61,106 nt of DNA from Pseudomonas sp. GV085. Its GTDB lineage: Bacteria > Pseudomonadota > Gammaproteobacteria > Pseudomonadales > Pseudomonadaceae. Made by a program: the position numbers and the translations under genes. The notes beneath the pieces are model-generated. The model was not told the origin of the DNA and searched no databases. It saw nothing but the letters and a program-made list of their open reading frames with translations. Positions 34,453-44,206 of this stretch are shown here, one piece after another (position 1 is the stretch's first letter; every line of letters starts with the position of its first letter). The stretch is from contig NZ_QAOV01000022.1 in NCBI RefSeq assembly GCF_003050925.1, positions 1 through 61,106 of the forward strand. Direction: 5' to 3'.

Positions 34453-35145
34453 TCAATGAGTGCTCACCGAGCTCCAGTCGGAAGCGTCGATGAAGCCAAG
34501 CAAGCGCGGAGTCTGCGGGGTTTCGGCGGAAATAAACAGTGAAGCGCCATAACCCAGGGTCGAAGGTGGTAACTCGAGGTCTTTCTCCAGTTGCTCCATG
34601 CACTCGCTGTGGGTCACCAGAACCAGGTTACGCCCGGCCACTTTATGCGCTAGCGCGTCACGCAGCATGGTGCCCTTGCAAATGATCAGCCAGTCTTCCC
34701 CCGTGCCAACCTTGTTGAACATGAAGTTGGCGGTCTGTGCCGTGCGCAGGATCGGGCTGTTGTAGATATCGGCCTTGTCCAGGCCAAGGTGTTTGAACTG
34801 TGCCCCGAGGCTCTCGGCAACACTACGAGAGCGCTCGGTAATGCCATCGTTGCCGACCAGGCAAGGCGCCGAGGAGTGATCGCAACGCTCGACGTGGCGC
34901 ACCAGCACGATCATGTCGCCCTTGGCCCACCCCGTCATCAAAGCCTGTGCTCCGGCCACATTGCCGTGAGCCAGGTCCGGCGCGGTGGCGGGACGCAGCA
35001 AAAACACGGTCAGCGGGATGACCAGCAGCGCCGAGGCCAGCACCACCGCCGCGTTGCGATAGCGGGCGAAGCGGTTCAGATCGATCGAGCGTTTTATCCC
35101 GAAAAGACTCAGTCTTAATTCCACATCAAGCCGCCTCGCCGGCAC
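34453..35145 (-). CDS. Histidine phosphatase, LPS heptose phosphatase-like
   Basis: A 230-residue protein with one N-terminal membrane anchor (about 30-52, NAAVVLASALLVIPLTVFLL) and an extracytoplasmic histidine-phosphatase domain (LVRHVERCD, NSPILRTAQTAN, LVTHSECM). The anchored form resembles Ais/PmrG core heptose-phosphate phosphatases. It starts at GTG 35145 behind GAGGTG. It is followed by the PAP2 gene with 34 bases between, so the two probably form an envelope-modification operon. Confidence 0.85.
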   Translation of the reverse strand: MPARRLDVELRLSLFGIKRSIDLNRFARYRNAAVVLASALLVIPLTVFLLRPATAPDLAHGNVAGAQALMTGWAKGDMIVLVRHVERCDHSSAPCLVGNDGITERSRSVAESLGAQFKHLGLDKADIYNSPILRTAQTANFMFNKVGTGEDWLIICKGTMLRDALAHKVAGRNLVLVTHSECMEQLEKDLELPPSTLGYGASLFISAETPQTPRLLGFIDASDWSSVSTH

Positions 35146-35383
35146 GTATCACCTCATCAGATCACGGGAGGTTAGTGAAACGTGCGTTGCCTGCGGGTGA
35201 AAGACATGTGAAAAAAAGCTTAAAACGCTGCAAAAACCTTGTTACAGAATCCGCCGCACAAAAACCTTTCAGCTCCCGGAATTGCTGCCGATACATCCTG
35301 CTTACACAGCTTGGCGGCCTCCAAAAAAAACAATCTTCCAGCCGACCGACGAAAAAGAAGCACCACGTTCCTGGAGGAATTTG

Positions 35384-37303
35384 ATGAATAGCTGGTTCGG
35401 CAACATCAGCGTGAACCTGAAACTGGGCCTGGGATTTGGCCTGGTCCTGGTACTGACCTGCGTCCTCGCCCTGACCGGCTGGACCAGCCTGGGCAGGTTG
35501 ATCGACCGCAGCAACTGGATGAGCGACATCACCCAGCTCAACACAGGCCTGACCAAGCTGCGTGTGGTTCGCCTGCAATACATGCTCACCAACGGCGACG
35601 AAACCGCCGCGCAGAGCGTGCAGACCACCCTCGACGCCTTCTCGGCTCAGCAGCAAGACCTGCTGGCGAAGTTCAAGAGCCCGGAAAACCTCAAGCTGCT
35701 CCGGGAGCAAGGCGCCGTCATCGACGCCTACAAGACGTCCCTGGGCAAGATGCGCAGCGCCTATCGCGCCAGCAACAGTGCCCGCGACGCCATGAGTGCC
35801 AACGCCGAAACCGCCAACACGCTGATCAATGACATCAATACCCGCGCGCAGCAAATGCCGTTGAGCGACCAGCGCTTTGAACAGTTCCAGGCCATTACGG
35901 CGGCAAAGGAGGCGTTCCTCTTGGCCCGCTATGAAGTGCGCGGCTACACCGCCAGCACCGATGCCCAGACAGAGCAAAAAGCCGTTGGCCAACTGGACGC
36001 CGCCATTGCCAGCCTGAAACCGCTGAATGCGCATTTCGCCGATTCCCAACAAGACGCCCTGCGTCAGCTGGAAACGGCGCTTGGCAACTATCGCGGTGCC
36101 TTGCAGGCCTACAAGGCCGCCAGCAATGACGCGGTGCAAGCGCGCAAGGAAATGACCGACCAGGGTGCCGCCATCGTGGCCCAAAGCGATCAGCTGTATC
36201 AGATCCAGCTCGACCGCCGGGACGCCGAAAGCGCCCAGGCGCGCACCCTGCAACTGATCAGCACATTGCTGGCGTTGCTGGTGGGCATCATTGCCGCCGT
36301 GGTCATCACTCGCCAGATTACCCGCCCACTGCGCGAAACCCTGGCGGTGGTCGATCGCATCGCCAGCGGTGACCTGTCCCAGAACGTGGTGGTCAGCCGT
36401 CGCGATGAACTCGGCGTGTTGCAGCAAGGCATTGCGCGCATGGGCGTGACGCTGCGCGACTTGATCAGCGGCATCCGCGACGGCGTGACCCAGATCGCCA
36501 GCGCCGCCGAAGAGCTGTCGGCTGTGACCGAACAGACCAGTGCCGGGGTCAACAGTCAGAAAGTCGAGACCGATCAGGTCGCCACCGCCATGCACGAGAT
36601 GACCGCCACCGTGCAGGAAGTCGCGCGCAACGCCGAAGAAGCCTCGCAAGCCGCTGCGGCGGCGGATGGCGAAGCCCGTGAAGGTGACAAAGTGGTCAAC
36701 GAAGCCATCGCCCAGATCGAGCGCCTGGCCAGCGAAGTGGTACGTTCCACCGAGGCCATGAGCGTGCTGCAACGGGAAAGTGACAAGATCGGCAGCGTCA
36801 TGGACGTGATCAAGGCTGTGGCCGAGCAGACCAACCTGCTGGCGCTCAACGCCGCCATCGAAGCGGCCCGTGCCGGTGAAGCCGGTCGTGGTTTTGCGGT
36901 GGTGGCCGACGAGGTCCGTGGCCTGGCCCAGCGCACACAGAAATCCACCGAGGAAATCGAAGGCCTGGTGGCCGGCTTGCAGAACGGCACGCAACAGGTG
37001 TCGGCGGTGATGAACAACAGCCGCGTCCTCACCGACAGCAGCGTGGCCCTGACCCGCAAGGCTGGCGAGTCGCTAGAGAACATCACCCGCACGGTGTCCA
37101 ACATCCAGTCGATGAACCAGCAGATCGCCGCCGCTGCCGAACAGCAAAGCGCCGTGGCTGAAGAGATCAGTCGCAGCATCATCAATGTGCGCGACGTGTC
37201 CGAACAGACTGCTGCTGCGAGTGATGAAACGGCTGCGTCGAGTGTTGAACTGGCGCGGCTGGGGAATCAGTTGCAGATGATGGTGAGTCACTTCAGGGTC
37301 TAG
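35384..37303 (+). CDS. Methyl-accepting chemotaxis protein
   Basis: A 639-residue chemoreceptor. It has TM1 near residues 12-32, a helical periplasmic sensor of about 250 residues, TM2 near 286-308, HAMP to about 361, and a cytoplasmic signalling domain with the hairpin tip (EQTNLLALNAAIEAARAGEA near 480). The sensor size suits a helical-bimodular (McpS-like) domain, but the ligand is not readable. There is no C-terminal CheR-binding pentapeptide. A GGAGGAAT site sets the start at 35384, although the frame is open further upstream. Confidence 0.95.
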   Translation: MNSWFGNISVNLKLGLGFGLVLVLTCVLALTGWTSLGRLIDRSNWMSDITQLNTGLTKLRVVRLQYMLTNGDETAAQSVQTTLDAFSAQQQDLLAKFKSPENLKLLREQGAVIDAYKTSLGKMRSAYRASNSARDAMSANAETANTLINDINTRAQQMPLSDQRFEQFQAITAAKEAFLLARYEVRGYTASTDAQTEQKAVGQLDAAIASLKPLNAHFADSQQDALRQLETALGNYRGALQAYKAASNDAVQARKEMTDQGAAIVAQSDQLYQIQLDRRDAESAQARTLQLISTLLALLVGIIAAVVITRQITRPLRETLAVVDRIASGDLSQNVVVSRRDELGVLQQGIARMGVTLRDLISGIRDGVTQIASAAEELSAVTEQTSAGVNSQKVETDQVATAMHEMTATVQEVARNAEEASQAAAAADGEAREGDKVVNEAIAQIERLASEVVRSTEAMSVLQRESDKIGSVMDVIKAVAEQTNLLALNAAIEAARAGEAGRGFAVVADEVRGLAQRTQKSTEEIEGLVAGLQNGTQQVSAVMNNSRVLTDSSVALTRKAGESLENITRTVSNIQSMNQQIAAAAEQQSAVAEEISRSIINVRDVSEQTAAASDETAASSVELARLGNQLQMMVSHFRV

Positions 37304-37329
37304 GCCAAACACGTCAGCGAGTTGCCAGG

Positions 37330-37351
37330 AAGCCCTTTGAATAAAGGGCTT
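37330..37351 (+). terminator. Terminator of the chemoreceptor gene
   Basis: AAGCCCTTT / AAAGGGCTT stem, 4-base loop, then TCTCTC. Confidence 0.75.
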
Positions 37352-37376
37352 CTCTCATTCCAGGCAGTCGAGCTGC

Positions 37377-37682
37377 CTATTTGGCGAAGTTTTCGATTTT
37401 TACCTGGCCTTCAGGAAAGGTGGCGATGATTTCCAACTCGCCACCCATCGCGCGGATGTAGTTGCGCAAAGTGCTGATGTACATGTCTGTGCGCCGTTCC
37501 ATTTTCGAGATTGCCGCCTGGTTGATGTGCAGGGCCTTGGCCAATGTTTCCTGGCTCAGTTCCTGGGCTTTTCGAAGCTCATGCAGAGGCATTTCTTTCA
37601 AGTGTTGTTGGAGCAACTGCTCGGCATCGGCACGTGACTCAGGCGACATGCGTGCTTGAAGCTCAGCGAATTTTTTAGCCAT
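37377..37682 (-). CDS. HigA-type antitoxin, XRE family
   Basis: A 101-residue DNA-binding protein with a central XRE helix-turn-helix (LRKAQELSQETLAKALHINQ, AAISKMERR) and a C-terminal strand segment. It is the second gene of a toxin-first pair and overlaps the toxin gene by 8 bases. HigA antitoxins bind the toxin and repress the shared promoter. I start at ATG 37682 (MAKKFAELQARM). Confidence 0.88.
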   Translation of the reverse strand: MAKKFAELQARMSPESRADAEQLLQQHLKEMPLHELRKAQELSQETLAKALHINQAAISKMERRTDMYISTLRNYIRAMGGELEIIATFPEGQVKIENFAK

Positions 37683-38040
37683 CGTTGCGGCCCTCTTTAC
37701 GCAGTGTTTCCAAATGTTCGTCATACAACTTTTCGGCCATGGGGACATGAACTTCATACCAGCGATCCTGACCGGTCTTATCGCCACCGATCAGCAATAA
37801 CGCAAATCGACGCGGATCAAATGCATACAGCACGCGATAAGGGCGACCACCATGCTGTATCCGCAGCTCTCGCAGATTGCCATGTCGCGAGCCCTTGATA
37901 TCGCTGCTATGGGGAAATCCGAGACCCGGGCCGATGAGTTCCAACAAGTCGACACTCGCCGATACGCAAGCCTGCTCCTTTTCATTCAGATTGCCCCACC
38001 AATCGCCAAATTCATCCGTGTATTCAACGTCCCATTTCAT
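37675..38040 (-). CDS. HigB/RelE-type toxin (Gp49-like)
   Basis: A 121-residue protein of the phage-derived Gp49-like/HigB RelE superfamily: WDVEYTDEFGDWW, NLRELRIQHGGRPYRVLYAF and KLYDEHLETLRKEG are the family blocks, with basic residues suited to ribosome-dependent mRNA cleavage. It precedes and overlaps its XRE antitoxin, the HigBA order. An inducer or physiological role cannot be read. Confidence 0.9.
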   Translation of the reverse strand: MKWDVEYTDEFGDWWGNLNEKEQACVSASVDLLELIGPGLGFPHSSDIKGSRHGNLRELRIQHGGRPYRVLYAFDPRRFALLLIGGDKTGQDRWYEVHVPMAEKLYDEHLETLRKEGRNDG

Positions 38041-38208
38041 ACAAATATGCCACCTGCGGAATATAACCTCAAGGGAATAACTGTATGAGTTTCAGCGACG
38101 CTTCGACTAGCCTTGAGCCTCCACACAATTGTTAATGATGATTGCTGGTGGAACCTGGATGTCGTCGAGTTCTAGTGGGCGCGCGAGTGCTGGCGCAGTC
38201 CTCGAAAC

Positions 38209-39666
38209 TCACTGGAACCCCGTACGCAAATCCCCTTCCCGTGCCAGGAACCGCCCTTCCCTGCGCCCGTTGGCCTGACCATCGCGGTAGCTCAACGCAC
38301 CGTTGACCCATACGCCCTCGATACCTTGTGCTGCCTGCTGCGGATCGTTGAAATCGGCGACATCGCAGATGGTCGCCGGATCGAACAACACCAAGTCCGC
38401 CCAATGACCTTCGCGGATTTGGCCGCGTTCCTTCAAACCGAAGCGCGCCGCCGACAGCCCGGTCATTTTGTGCACGGCGGTGTGCAACGGGAACAATCCG
38501 ACGTCGCGACTGAAATGCCCGAGCACCCGGGGGAATGCGCCCCACAAGCGTGGGTGCGGAAACGGGTCTTCCGGCAAGCCGTCGGAGCCGACCATCGACA
38601 GCGGATGCGCGAGGATTCTGCGCACATCCGCCTCATCCATCCCGTAGTACACCGCACCGGCCGGCTGCAGTTGGCGAGCGGCATCCAGCAACGGCACATT
38701 CCATTCGGCGGCGATGTCCATCAGGTCGCGGCCGCCCATTTCCGGGTGCGGGGTCGACCAGGTGATGGTAATGCGGTGGGCATCGGTCACCTGCTTGAGG
38801 TCCAGGGTCGAGGAGCTCGCCGCATATGGATAGCAGTCGCAACCCACCGGGTGGGTTTTCGCCGCTTCTTCGAGGGACACCAGCAATTGCGGACTACGCC
38901 CCCAGTTTCCGGCGCCGGCGCATTTGAGGTGGGAAATGATCACCGGGCTTTGCGCATGGCGGCCGATCTTGAACGCCTCGTCCATGGCCTCCAGCACCGG
39001 TTCGAATTCGCTGCGCAAATGGGTGGTGTAGACCGCCCCGAACGCGGTCAACTCTTCGGTCAGTTGCATCACTTCATCGGTGGATGCCGAAAAGGCGCTG
39101 GCATAGGCAAGACCGGTGGACAGGCCCAGCGCGCCGGCCTCAAGGCTTTCGCGCAGTTGCTCGCGCATCGCGCTGATTTCGTCTGCCGTGGCGGTGCGGA
39201 ACAGGTCGTCCAGATGATTGCTGCGCAGCGCCGTATGGCCGACCAGCGCGGCGACGTTCAGCGTGGTGTTCGCCGCTTCGACCGCCGCGCGGTAGTCATG
39301 GAAGGTCGGATAAACGAACGCAGCAGCGGTGCCGAGCAGGTTCATCGGGTCCGGCGGATCGCCACGCAAACTCACCGGCGAAGCACTGATCCCGCAGTTG
39401 CCGACGATCACCGTGGTCACGCCCTGGCTGAGCTTGGGCAGCATCTGCGGCTGACGAATCACAACGGTGTCGTCATGGGTGTGCACGTCGATGAAACCCG
39501 GCGCCAGCACATGGCCCTGCGCGTCGATTTCCTCGCTGGCACGGGCATCGCGCAAGTCGCCGATACGCTCGATGCGCCCGTTGAGAATGGCCACGTCGGC
39601 GGGGTAACCGGGGCTGTTGCTGCCATCGATGATCAGGGCCTTGCGAATCAGCGTGTCGTACAGCAT
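38209..39666 (-). CDS. D-aminoacylase (N-acyl-D-amino-acid deacylase)
   Basis: A 485-residue cytoplasmic amidohydrolase that removes the acyl group from N-acyl-D-amino acids. The metal-site motif PGFIDVHTHDD (about 57-67), the bridging cysteine loop GNCGIS, ISHLKCAG and SDGLPEDPFPHPR are as in characterised D-aminoacylases. It follows the SulP transporter on the same strand with 96 bases between them, so they may be cotranscribed. A CGGGAG site precedes the ATG. Confidence 0.93.
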   Translation of the reverse strand: MLYDTLIRKALIIDGSNSPGYPADVAILNGRIERIGDLRDARASEEIDAQGHVLAPGFIDVHTHDDTVVIRQPQMLPKLSQGVTTVIVGNCGISASPVSLRGDPPDPMNLLGTAAAFVYPTFHDYRAAVEAANTTLNVAALVGHTALRSNHLDDLFRTATADEISAMREQLRESLEAGALGLSTGLAYASAFSASTDEVMQLTEELTAFGAVYTTHLRSEFEPVLEAMDEAFKIGRHAQSPVIISHLKCAGAGNWGRSPQLLVSLEEAAKTHPVGCDCYPYAASSSTLDLKQVTDAHRITITWSTPHPEMGGRDLMDIAAEWNVPLLDAARQLQPAGAVYYGMDEADVRRILAHPLSMVGSDGLPEDPFPHPRLWGAFPRVLGHFSRDVGLFPLHTAVHKMTGLSAARFGLKERGQIREGHWADLVLFDPATICDVADFNDPQQAAQGIEGVWVNGALSYRDGQANGRREGRFLAREGDLRTGFQ

Positions 39667-39762
39667 GTCAGTCTCCCGGCGGTAAGTGATCGTCGCCGTC
39701 GCGGTATTCGTCGAGGGCGAGTTTGATCCGCCGTCGACGTTCTTGCACCAGGCGCATTACGC

Positions 39763-41208
39763 TCAGTCGTGTTGCATCCTGGCGCGCTTGAGCAATTTCT
39801 TGCAACGCTCGGACAAATGCAGCACCCGCAGATGCTTGCCGGCCTTGGCGTAGCGCTCGCGCAAGGTGTCCAGTGCGGCGATGGCCGAGTAGTCGACAAA
39901 ACTCAGGTGCTGGCAATCCAGCGTCACTTGCACCGGGTCATTGGCCGTATCGAACTGATTGAGAAAAGGCGTGGTCGAGGCGAAGAACAGCGTGCCATGC
40001 ACCCGGTACAGCTTACTGCCGTCGTTCTCCAGATGGCTGTCGGCATACAGCTGACGGGCCTGCTGCCAGGCAAAGTTCAGCGCCGCAATGATGATGCCGC
40101 AGAGCACCGCAATGGCCAGATCGGTGAAAACGGTAATCACCGTCACCGCGATGATCACCAGCACGTCATTGAGCGGCACTTTGTTCAGCACCCGCAACGA
40201 GGCCCAGGCGAAGGTCTGTTGCGACACCACGAACATCACCCCGACCAGCGCGGCCAATGGAATGCGTTCGATCAGCGGCGACAGAAACAGAATGAACAGC
40301 AGGATCGACACCCCGGCCACCAACCCGGACAAGCGCCCGCGTCCGCCGGAACTGAGGTTGATCACGGTCTGGCCGATCATCGCGCACCCGCCCATGCCGC
40401 CGAACGCACCAGACACCAGATTCGCCGCCCCCAGCGCCACGCACTCGCGATCCGGGTAACCACGGCTCTCGGTGATTTCGTCGGTGAGGTTCAGGGTCAG
40501 CAGGGTTTCCAGCAACCCGACCAGCGCCATCAGGATCGCGTAGGGCGCGATGATGCCCAGGGTGTCCAGGTTCCACGCAATGTCCGGCAGCGCCAGCGTC
40601 GGCAAGCCACCGGCAATGTGCGCCATGTCGCCCAGGGTGCGGGTCGGCAGGCCAAGCAGATACACCGCCAGGCCCACACCGAGAATCGCCACCAGCGCCG
40701 GCGGCACGGTACGGGTCAGACGCGGCATCACATAGACAACGGCCATGGTTACCGCGACCAGCCCAAGCATCATGTACAGCGGCGTACCGCTCAACCAGGC
40801 CTCCCCGCTCTTGAAGTGCTCCAGTTGTGCCAGGGCAATGACGATCGCCAGGCCGTTGACGAAGCCGAGCATCACCGGGTACGGCACCATGCGCACCAGT
40901 TTGCCGAGCTTGAGCAGCCCGAACGCCATCATGATCAGCCCGCCCAGCAACACCGTGGCCAGCAGATACTGCACGCCGTGCTGCACCACCAGCGCGACGA
41001 TCACTACCGCCATCGAGCCGGCCGCGCCGGACACCATGCCGGGTCGCCCGCCGAACAGCGCGGTCAGGGTGCAGATGATGAACGCGCCATAAAGCCCCAT
41101 CAGCGGATTGAGATGAGCCACCAGCGCGAAGGCGATGCATTCGGGCAACAGGGCGAAGGACGTGGTAAGTCCGGCCAGGGCATCGGCGCGTAGACGTTTT
41201 GCTTTCAT
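39763..41208 (-). CDS. SulP-family anion transporter with STAS domain
   Basis: A 481-residue inner-membrane transporter (SLC26/SulP). Membrane segments run to about residue 380 (LTTSFALLPECIAFALVAHL, GMVSGAAGSMAVVI), and a C-terminal cytoplasmic STAS domain follows (LDCQHLSFVDYSAIAALDTL). Members carry sulfate, bicarbonate or dicarboxylates; the substrate is unknown. I use ATG 41208; a GTG four codons earlier is possible, and neither has a clear ribosome site. Confidence 0.92.
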   Translation of the reverse strand: MKAKRLRADALAGLTTSFALLPECIAFALVAHLNPLMGLYGAFIICTLTALFGGRPGMVSGAAGSMAVVIVALVVQHGVQYLLATVLLGGLIMMAFGLLKLGKLVRMVPYPVMLGFVNGLAIVIALAQLEHFKSGEAWLSGTPLYMMLGLVAVTMAVVYVMPRLTRTVPPALVAILGVGLAVYLLGLPTRTLGDMAHIAGGLPTLALPDIAWNLDTLGIIAPYAILMALVGLLETLLTLNLTDEITESRGYPDRECVALGAANLVSGAFGGMGGCAMIGQTVINLSSGGRGRLSGLVAGVSILLFILFLSPLIERIPLAALVGVMFVVSQQTFAWASLRVLNKVPLNDVLVIIAVTVITVFTDLAIAVLCGIIIAALNFAWQQARQLYADSHLENDGSKLYRVHGTLFFASTTPFLNQFDTANDPVQVTLDCQHLSFVDYSAIAALDTLRERYAKAGKHLRVLHLSERCKKLLKRARMQHD

Positions 41209-41288
41209 GAGGGATCGCACACAGGGAGAGACGAGAAATGAGTGTGCGGATGTTACGGAAATGCAGTCAGACCGACCAGTTGTTGTGC

Positions 41289-41385
41289 CTGCGCAAACGC
41301 CATCGCGAGCAGGCTCACTCCTACATTTAACCGCGTTCCATCAGAAGGAATGCAATCAAATGTAGGAGTGAGCCTGCTCGCGATG
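41289..41385. repeat. BIME: two inverted REP sequences
   Basis: CATCGCGAGCAGGCTCACTCCTACATT at 41299-41325 and its inverse at 41358-41385 form a long hairpin between the SulP and epimerase genes. Confidence 0.85.
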
Positions 41386-41410
41386 AACGATAACGCGGTC
41401 TATAGCGAAC

Positions 41411-42304
41411 TCACACCATCTCGTCGCGAATCCACTCCACTACCGACGTGCGCTTCGGCACCCAGCCCAGCAACTCCCGCGCATGCTTGCCGCGCACCCG
41501 GCTGTTGGAGCCCAGGCCATAGTTGGCCATTTCATAGCCCCACTCGGCTTCCGCGTCCTTGAGCGGCCAGTCCTGCGGCTCGCCCAGGTTCAGCGCCTGG
41601 GCCATGGCGGTGGTCATGTCGATGAATGATGCTTCACCGCTTTCAACAAAGTAGAAGGTGCCGGGTACGTTTTCAGTCAGCGCCAGCAGGTACAGCGCAA
41701 CCACGTCCTCGATGTGCACATTGGACCAGATGTTCCGGCCCGGGCCGACATGGCGCACCACGCCGCTGTTGCGCGCCTGTTTGAGCAAGCGCGGCAACTG
41801 CACGCTGTCACGATGGACGCCCAGGCTGTGGCCGTAGATCAGCGTGTTGCAGATCACCGCCGAGTTCACCCCGTCCATGGCCGCCGCCAGGATCAGATTA
41901 TCGATGGCCACGCGTGCAGCCTTGTCGACGGTCGGCTCCGGAAGGTTGTCTTCGACGTAGATGACATCACTGGATTTACCGCCCGAGGCATCCCCGACGA
42001 TGCTCGAACCGCTGGTGTGCAGGAACACTTTGCCAGATCCGCGCAAGGCATCGAGCAAGGCTTGCACCGCGCCGCGATGATCGCTGCTGGCGGCGTTGAT
42101 CACCGCGTCGGCAGCCAGCGCCTGATCGGCCAACAGAGCGGAGTCATCGAGGGTGCCGATCACCGCAGTGATGCCCAGTGTGCGCAGCTCGTCCGCTTGT
42201 TCGGCGCTGCGCACCAGACCGGTGACGTTGTGGCCGGCCTGGACCAGGCCCGTGGCGATGGAACCGCCGATAAAACCGGCGGCACCGGTAACGAATACGT
42301 TCAT
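41411..42304 (-). CDS. NAD-dependent epimerase/dehydratase-family oxidoreductase
   Basis: A 297-residue extended short-chain dehydrogenase starting MNVFVTGAAGFIGGSIATGL, the TGxxGxxG Rossmann motif. The body follows SDR-type NAD(P)-binding epimerase-like reductases (YGHSLGVHRDSVQ gives a Y; the usual YxxxK is not clearly preserved). GGGAG before the ATG at 42304 fixes the start. The LysR gene upstream on the same strand is a possible regulator. Substrate unknown. Confidence 0.85.
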   Translation of the reverse strand: MNVFVTGAAGFIGGSIATGLVQAGHNVTGLVRSAEQADELRTLGITAVIGTLDDSALLADQALAADAVINAASSDHRGAVQALLDALRGSGKVFLHTSGSSIVGDASGGKSSDVIYVEDNLPEPTVDKAARVAIDNLILAAAMDGVNSAVICNTLIYGHSLGVHRDSVQLPRLLKQARNSGVVRHVGPGRNIWSNVHIEDVVALYLLALTENVPGTFYFVESGEASFIDMTTAMAQALNLGEPQDWPLKDAEAEWGYEMANYGLGSNSRVRGKHARELLGWVPKRTSVVEWIRDEMV

Positions 42305-42407
42305 GGAGAAACTCCCTGCGTGGATAAGTGATGCAAGGAGTATCAAGGAGCGATCACTGTCGAAAAATGCCCTCTGACCCAATTCACTTTTGCGCAGGAG
42401 TCACGAG

Positions 42408-43319
42408 TCAGCCCTTGAAATCTGCGCTCGCATAATCCGCCAATTTGCCCTGGATAAAGTCCAGGAAGCATTGAATCCGCAGGGCCAGCTGCGAGTTGCG
42501 GTAGTACACCGCGTTGATCGGCTGGCGATAACCGCTGTTGAATTCGGCCAACAACACTTTCAAGCGTCCGGCACGAATGTCGTCGATGGTCATGAAATGC
42601 GACAGGCTGGCGATGCCCTGGCCGTCCAGTGCGAGATGGCGGATGGTTTCGCCGCTGGAGGCGCTGATCGACGCCTGGATCGGCCAGCGATCGCCATGCA
42701 CGTAACGCAGCGGCCATTGGTTGAGGCCTTCGTTCTGGGTAAATCCCAGCAGCGAATGTTCGGAGAGGTCGGCCACGGCTTGCGGTGTGCCGTGCTTTTC
42801 CAGATAGGCCGGGCTGGCGACGATGTGCAGCGGACTGCAACCCAGGGAGCGGGCATGCAGGGTCGAGTCGGTCAGGGTGCCGATGCGGATGGCGATGTCG
42901 GTGCTCTGTTCCAGCAGGTCGATGATCAAGTCATTGCTGTTGAGTTCGAGCTGGATGTCGGGGTAAAGCCTGCGGAATTCATCGATGTAGGGCACGATGG
43001 CGTGCAGCATGAAAGGCGATGCCGCGTTGATCCGCAAACGCCCGGACGGCGTTTGCTGGCGTGAGGACAGGCGCTCTTCGAGCTCGTCCATCTGATCGAG
43101 AATTCGCTTGGCGTGTTCGAAGAAATACTTGCCCTCCTCGGTCAGGTCCATGCGCCGCGTGGTGCGATTGATCAACGTGGTGTCGAGCTTGGCCTCCAGC
43201 CGCGACAGCGTGCGACTGACCGCCGAAGGCGTTTGCCCGACCTGCTCGGCCGCCGCAGAAATCGACCCGCATTCAATCACACAGACGAAAACCTGCAATT
43301 CATCGGATCTGGCTTTCAC
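42408..43319 (-). CDS. LysR-family regulator
   Basis: A 303-residue LTTR with an N-terminal winged HTH (residues 5-62; ISAAAEQVGQTPSAVSRTLS) and a substrate-binding domain (about 88-295). It starts at GTG 43319 behind AAGAGGA; an open frame continues upstream through a REP hairpin and is ignored. It lies about 100 bases before the epimerase-like gene on the same strand and may be its regulator. Confidence 0.9.
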   Translation of the reverse strand: MKARSDELQVFVCVIECGSISAAAEQVGQTPSAVSRTLSRLEAKLDTTLINRTTRRMDLTEEGKYFFEHAKRILDQMDELEERLSSRQQTPSGRLRINAASPFMLHAIVPYIDEFRRLYPDIQLELNSNDLIIDLLEQSTDIAIRIGTLTDSTLHARSLGCSPLHIVASPAYLEKHGTPQAVADLSEHSLLGFTQNEGLNQWPLRYVHGDRWPIQASISASSGETIRHLALDGQGIASLSHFMTIDDIRAGRLKVLLAEFNSGYRQPINAVYYRNSQLALRIQCFLDFIQGKLADYASADFKG

Positions 43320-43345
43320 GTGTGTCCTCTTCGCTAATCGGTATG

Positions 43346-43421
43346 GGAAAAGATCGCAGCCTTCGGCAGCTCCTACAAAGTATTGCGTACACCCGTAGGA
43401 GCTGCCGAAGGCTGCGATCTT
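43346..43421. repeat. Perfect 29-bp inverted repeat (REP pair)
   Basis: AAAAGATCGCAGCCTTCGGC... (43346-43374) pairs exactly with 43393-43421. The 18-base loop and T-rich end let it serve as a bidirectional terminator. The same arm occurs at 93-117. Confidence 0.92.
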
Positions 43422-43452
43422 TTTTGCCGGTACGACCGATAGTAGCCGAGCG

Positions 43453-44043
43453 CTAAGCCTTGAGGCCAAACACCTCAGCCAAATGCTGCTCATAGCGCGC
43501 CACGTCGCCTTCGATGTTCGGGCGTTTCATCACGTCCACGCACAAGAACGTCGGCAAGCCGGTCATGCCCAGGAACTCGTTGGCCTTGTGGAACGGGAAG
43601 TACACCGCGTCCACGCCTTTGGCCTCGAAGAAGTCGGTCGGGTCGTCGAAGGCTTGCTGCGGGGCGTTCCAGGTCAGCGACAGCATGTATTGCTTACCGT
43701 GAATCAGGCCGCCGCTGCCGTATTTCTGCGAGGCGTCGGAGCGAGTGCGACCGTCGCTGGCATAGAGGCTGCCATGGCCTTCGGTAAAGACCTCGTCGAT
43801 GTACTTCTTCACGGTCCACGGCGCGCCCATCCACCAGCCGGGCATCTGGTAAATGATCACATCGGCCCAGAGGAACTTGGCCACTTCTTCGGCGACGTCA
43901 TAACCCTCGTCGATGAAGGTGGTTTTGACATCCACGCCGCCGCGATCCAGCACGCTCAACGCGACTTCATGCAGGGTGGTGTTGTAGCGGCCGTCGGAGT
44001 GCGCAAATTTTTTGCCGCCATTGAGCAACAGGACTTTTTTCAT
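43453..44043 (-). CDS. mdaB: NAD(P)H:quinone oxidoreductase, MdaB family
   Basis: A 196-residue flavodoxin-fold quinone reductase. MKKVLLLNGGKKFAHSDGRY, the YQMPGWWMGAPWTVKKYIDE substrate/FAD loop and LTWNAPQQAF are characteristic of MdaB, which reduces quinones by two electrons and protects against oxidative stress. The start is ATG 44043; the frame upstream lacks a ribosome site. It diverges from the ABM gene at 44207. Confidence 0.92.
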   Translation of the reverse strand: MKKVLLLNGGKKFAHSDGRYNTTLHEVALSVLDRGGVDVKTTFIDEGYDVAEEVAKFLWADVIIYQMPGWWMGAPWTVKKYIDEVFTEGHGSLYASDGRTRSDASQKYGSGGLIHGKQYMLSLTWNAPQQAFDDPTDFFEAKGVDAVYFPFHKANEFLGMTGLPTFLCVDVMKRPNIEGDVARYEQHLAEVFGLKA

Positions 44044-44206
44044 GAGAGAACTCGGGAAGGGTCGGGAATCGGATGGCGGCAGAGTACCGATCAGCCTCGC
44101 GCGGAATAAGCCTCGATCGAGCAAAATTCATTTGATCTACAAGCACGAATCAGCAGCCGATTGTTGCCTTAGACTGGCATCAGTTCTGACTTGAGGAGAG
44201 ATGTAG

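Noticed and set aside
35162..36994. 610-codon minus-strand open frame across the chemoreceptor
   Set aside because: It is antisense to the receptor, and its repetitive G/H/F/L composition mirrors the Ala-rich helical repeats of the true gene.
39668..39757. 29-codon frame MRLVQERRRRIKLALDEYRD... between the SulP and D-aminoacylase genes
   Set aside because: It ends just before the aminoacylase ATG and might be a leader peptide, but it has no ribosome site of its own and is too short to support.
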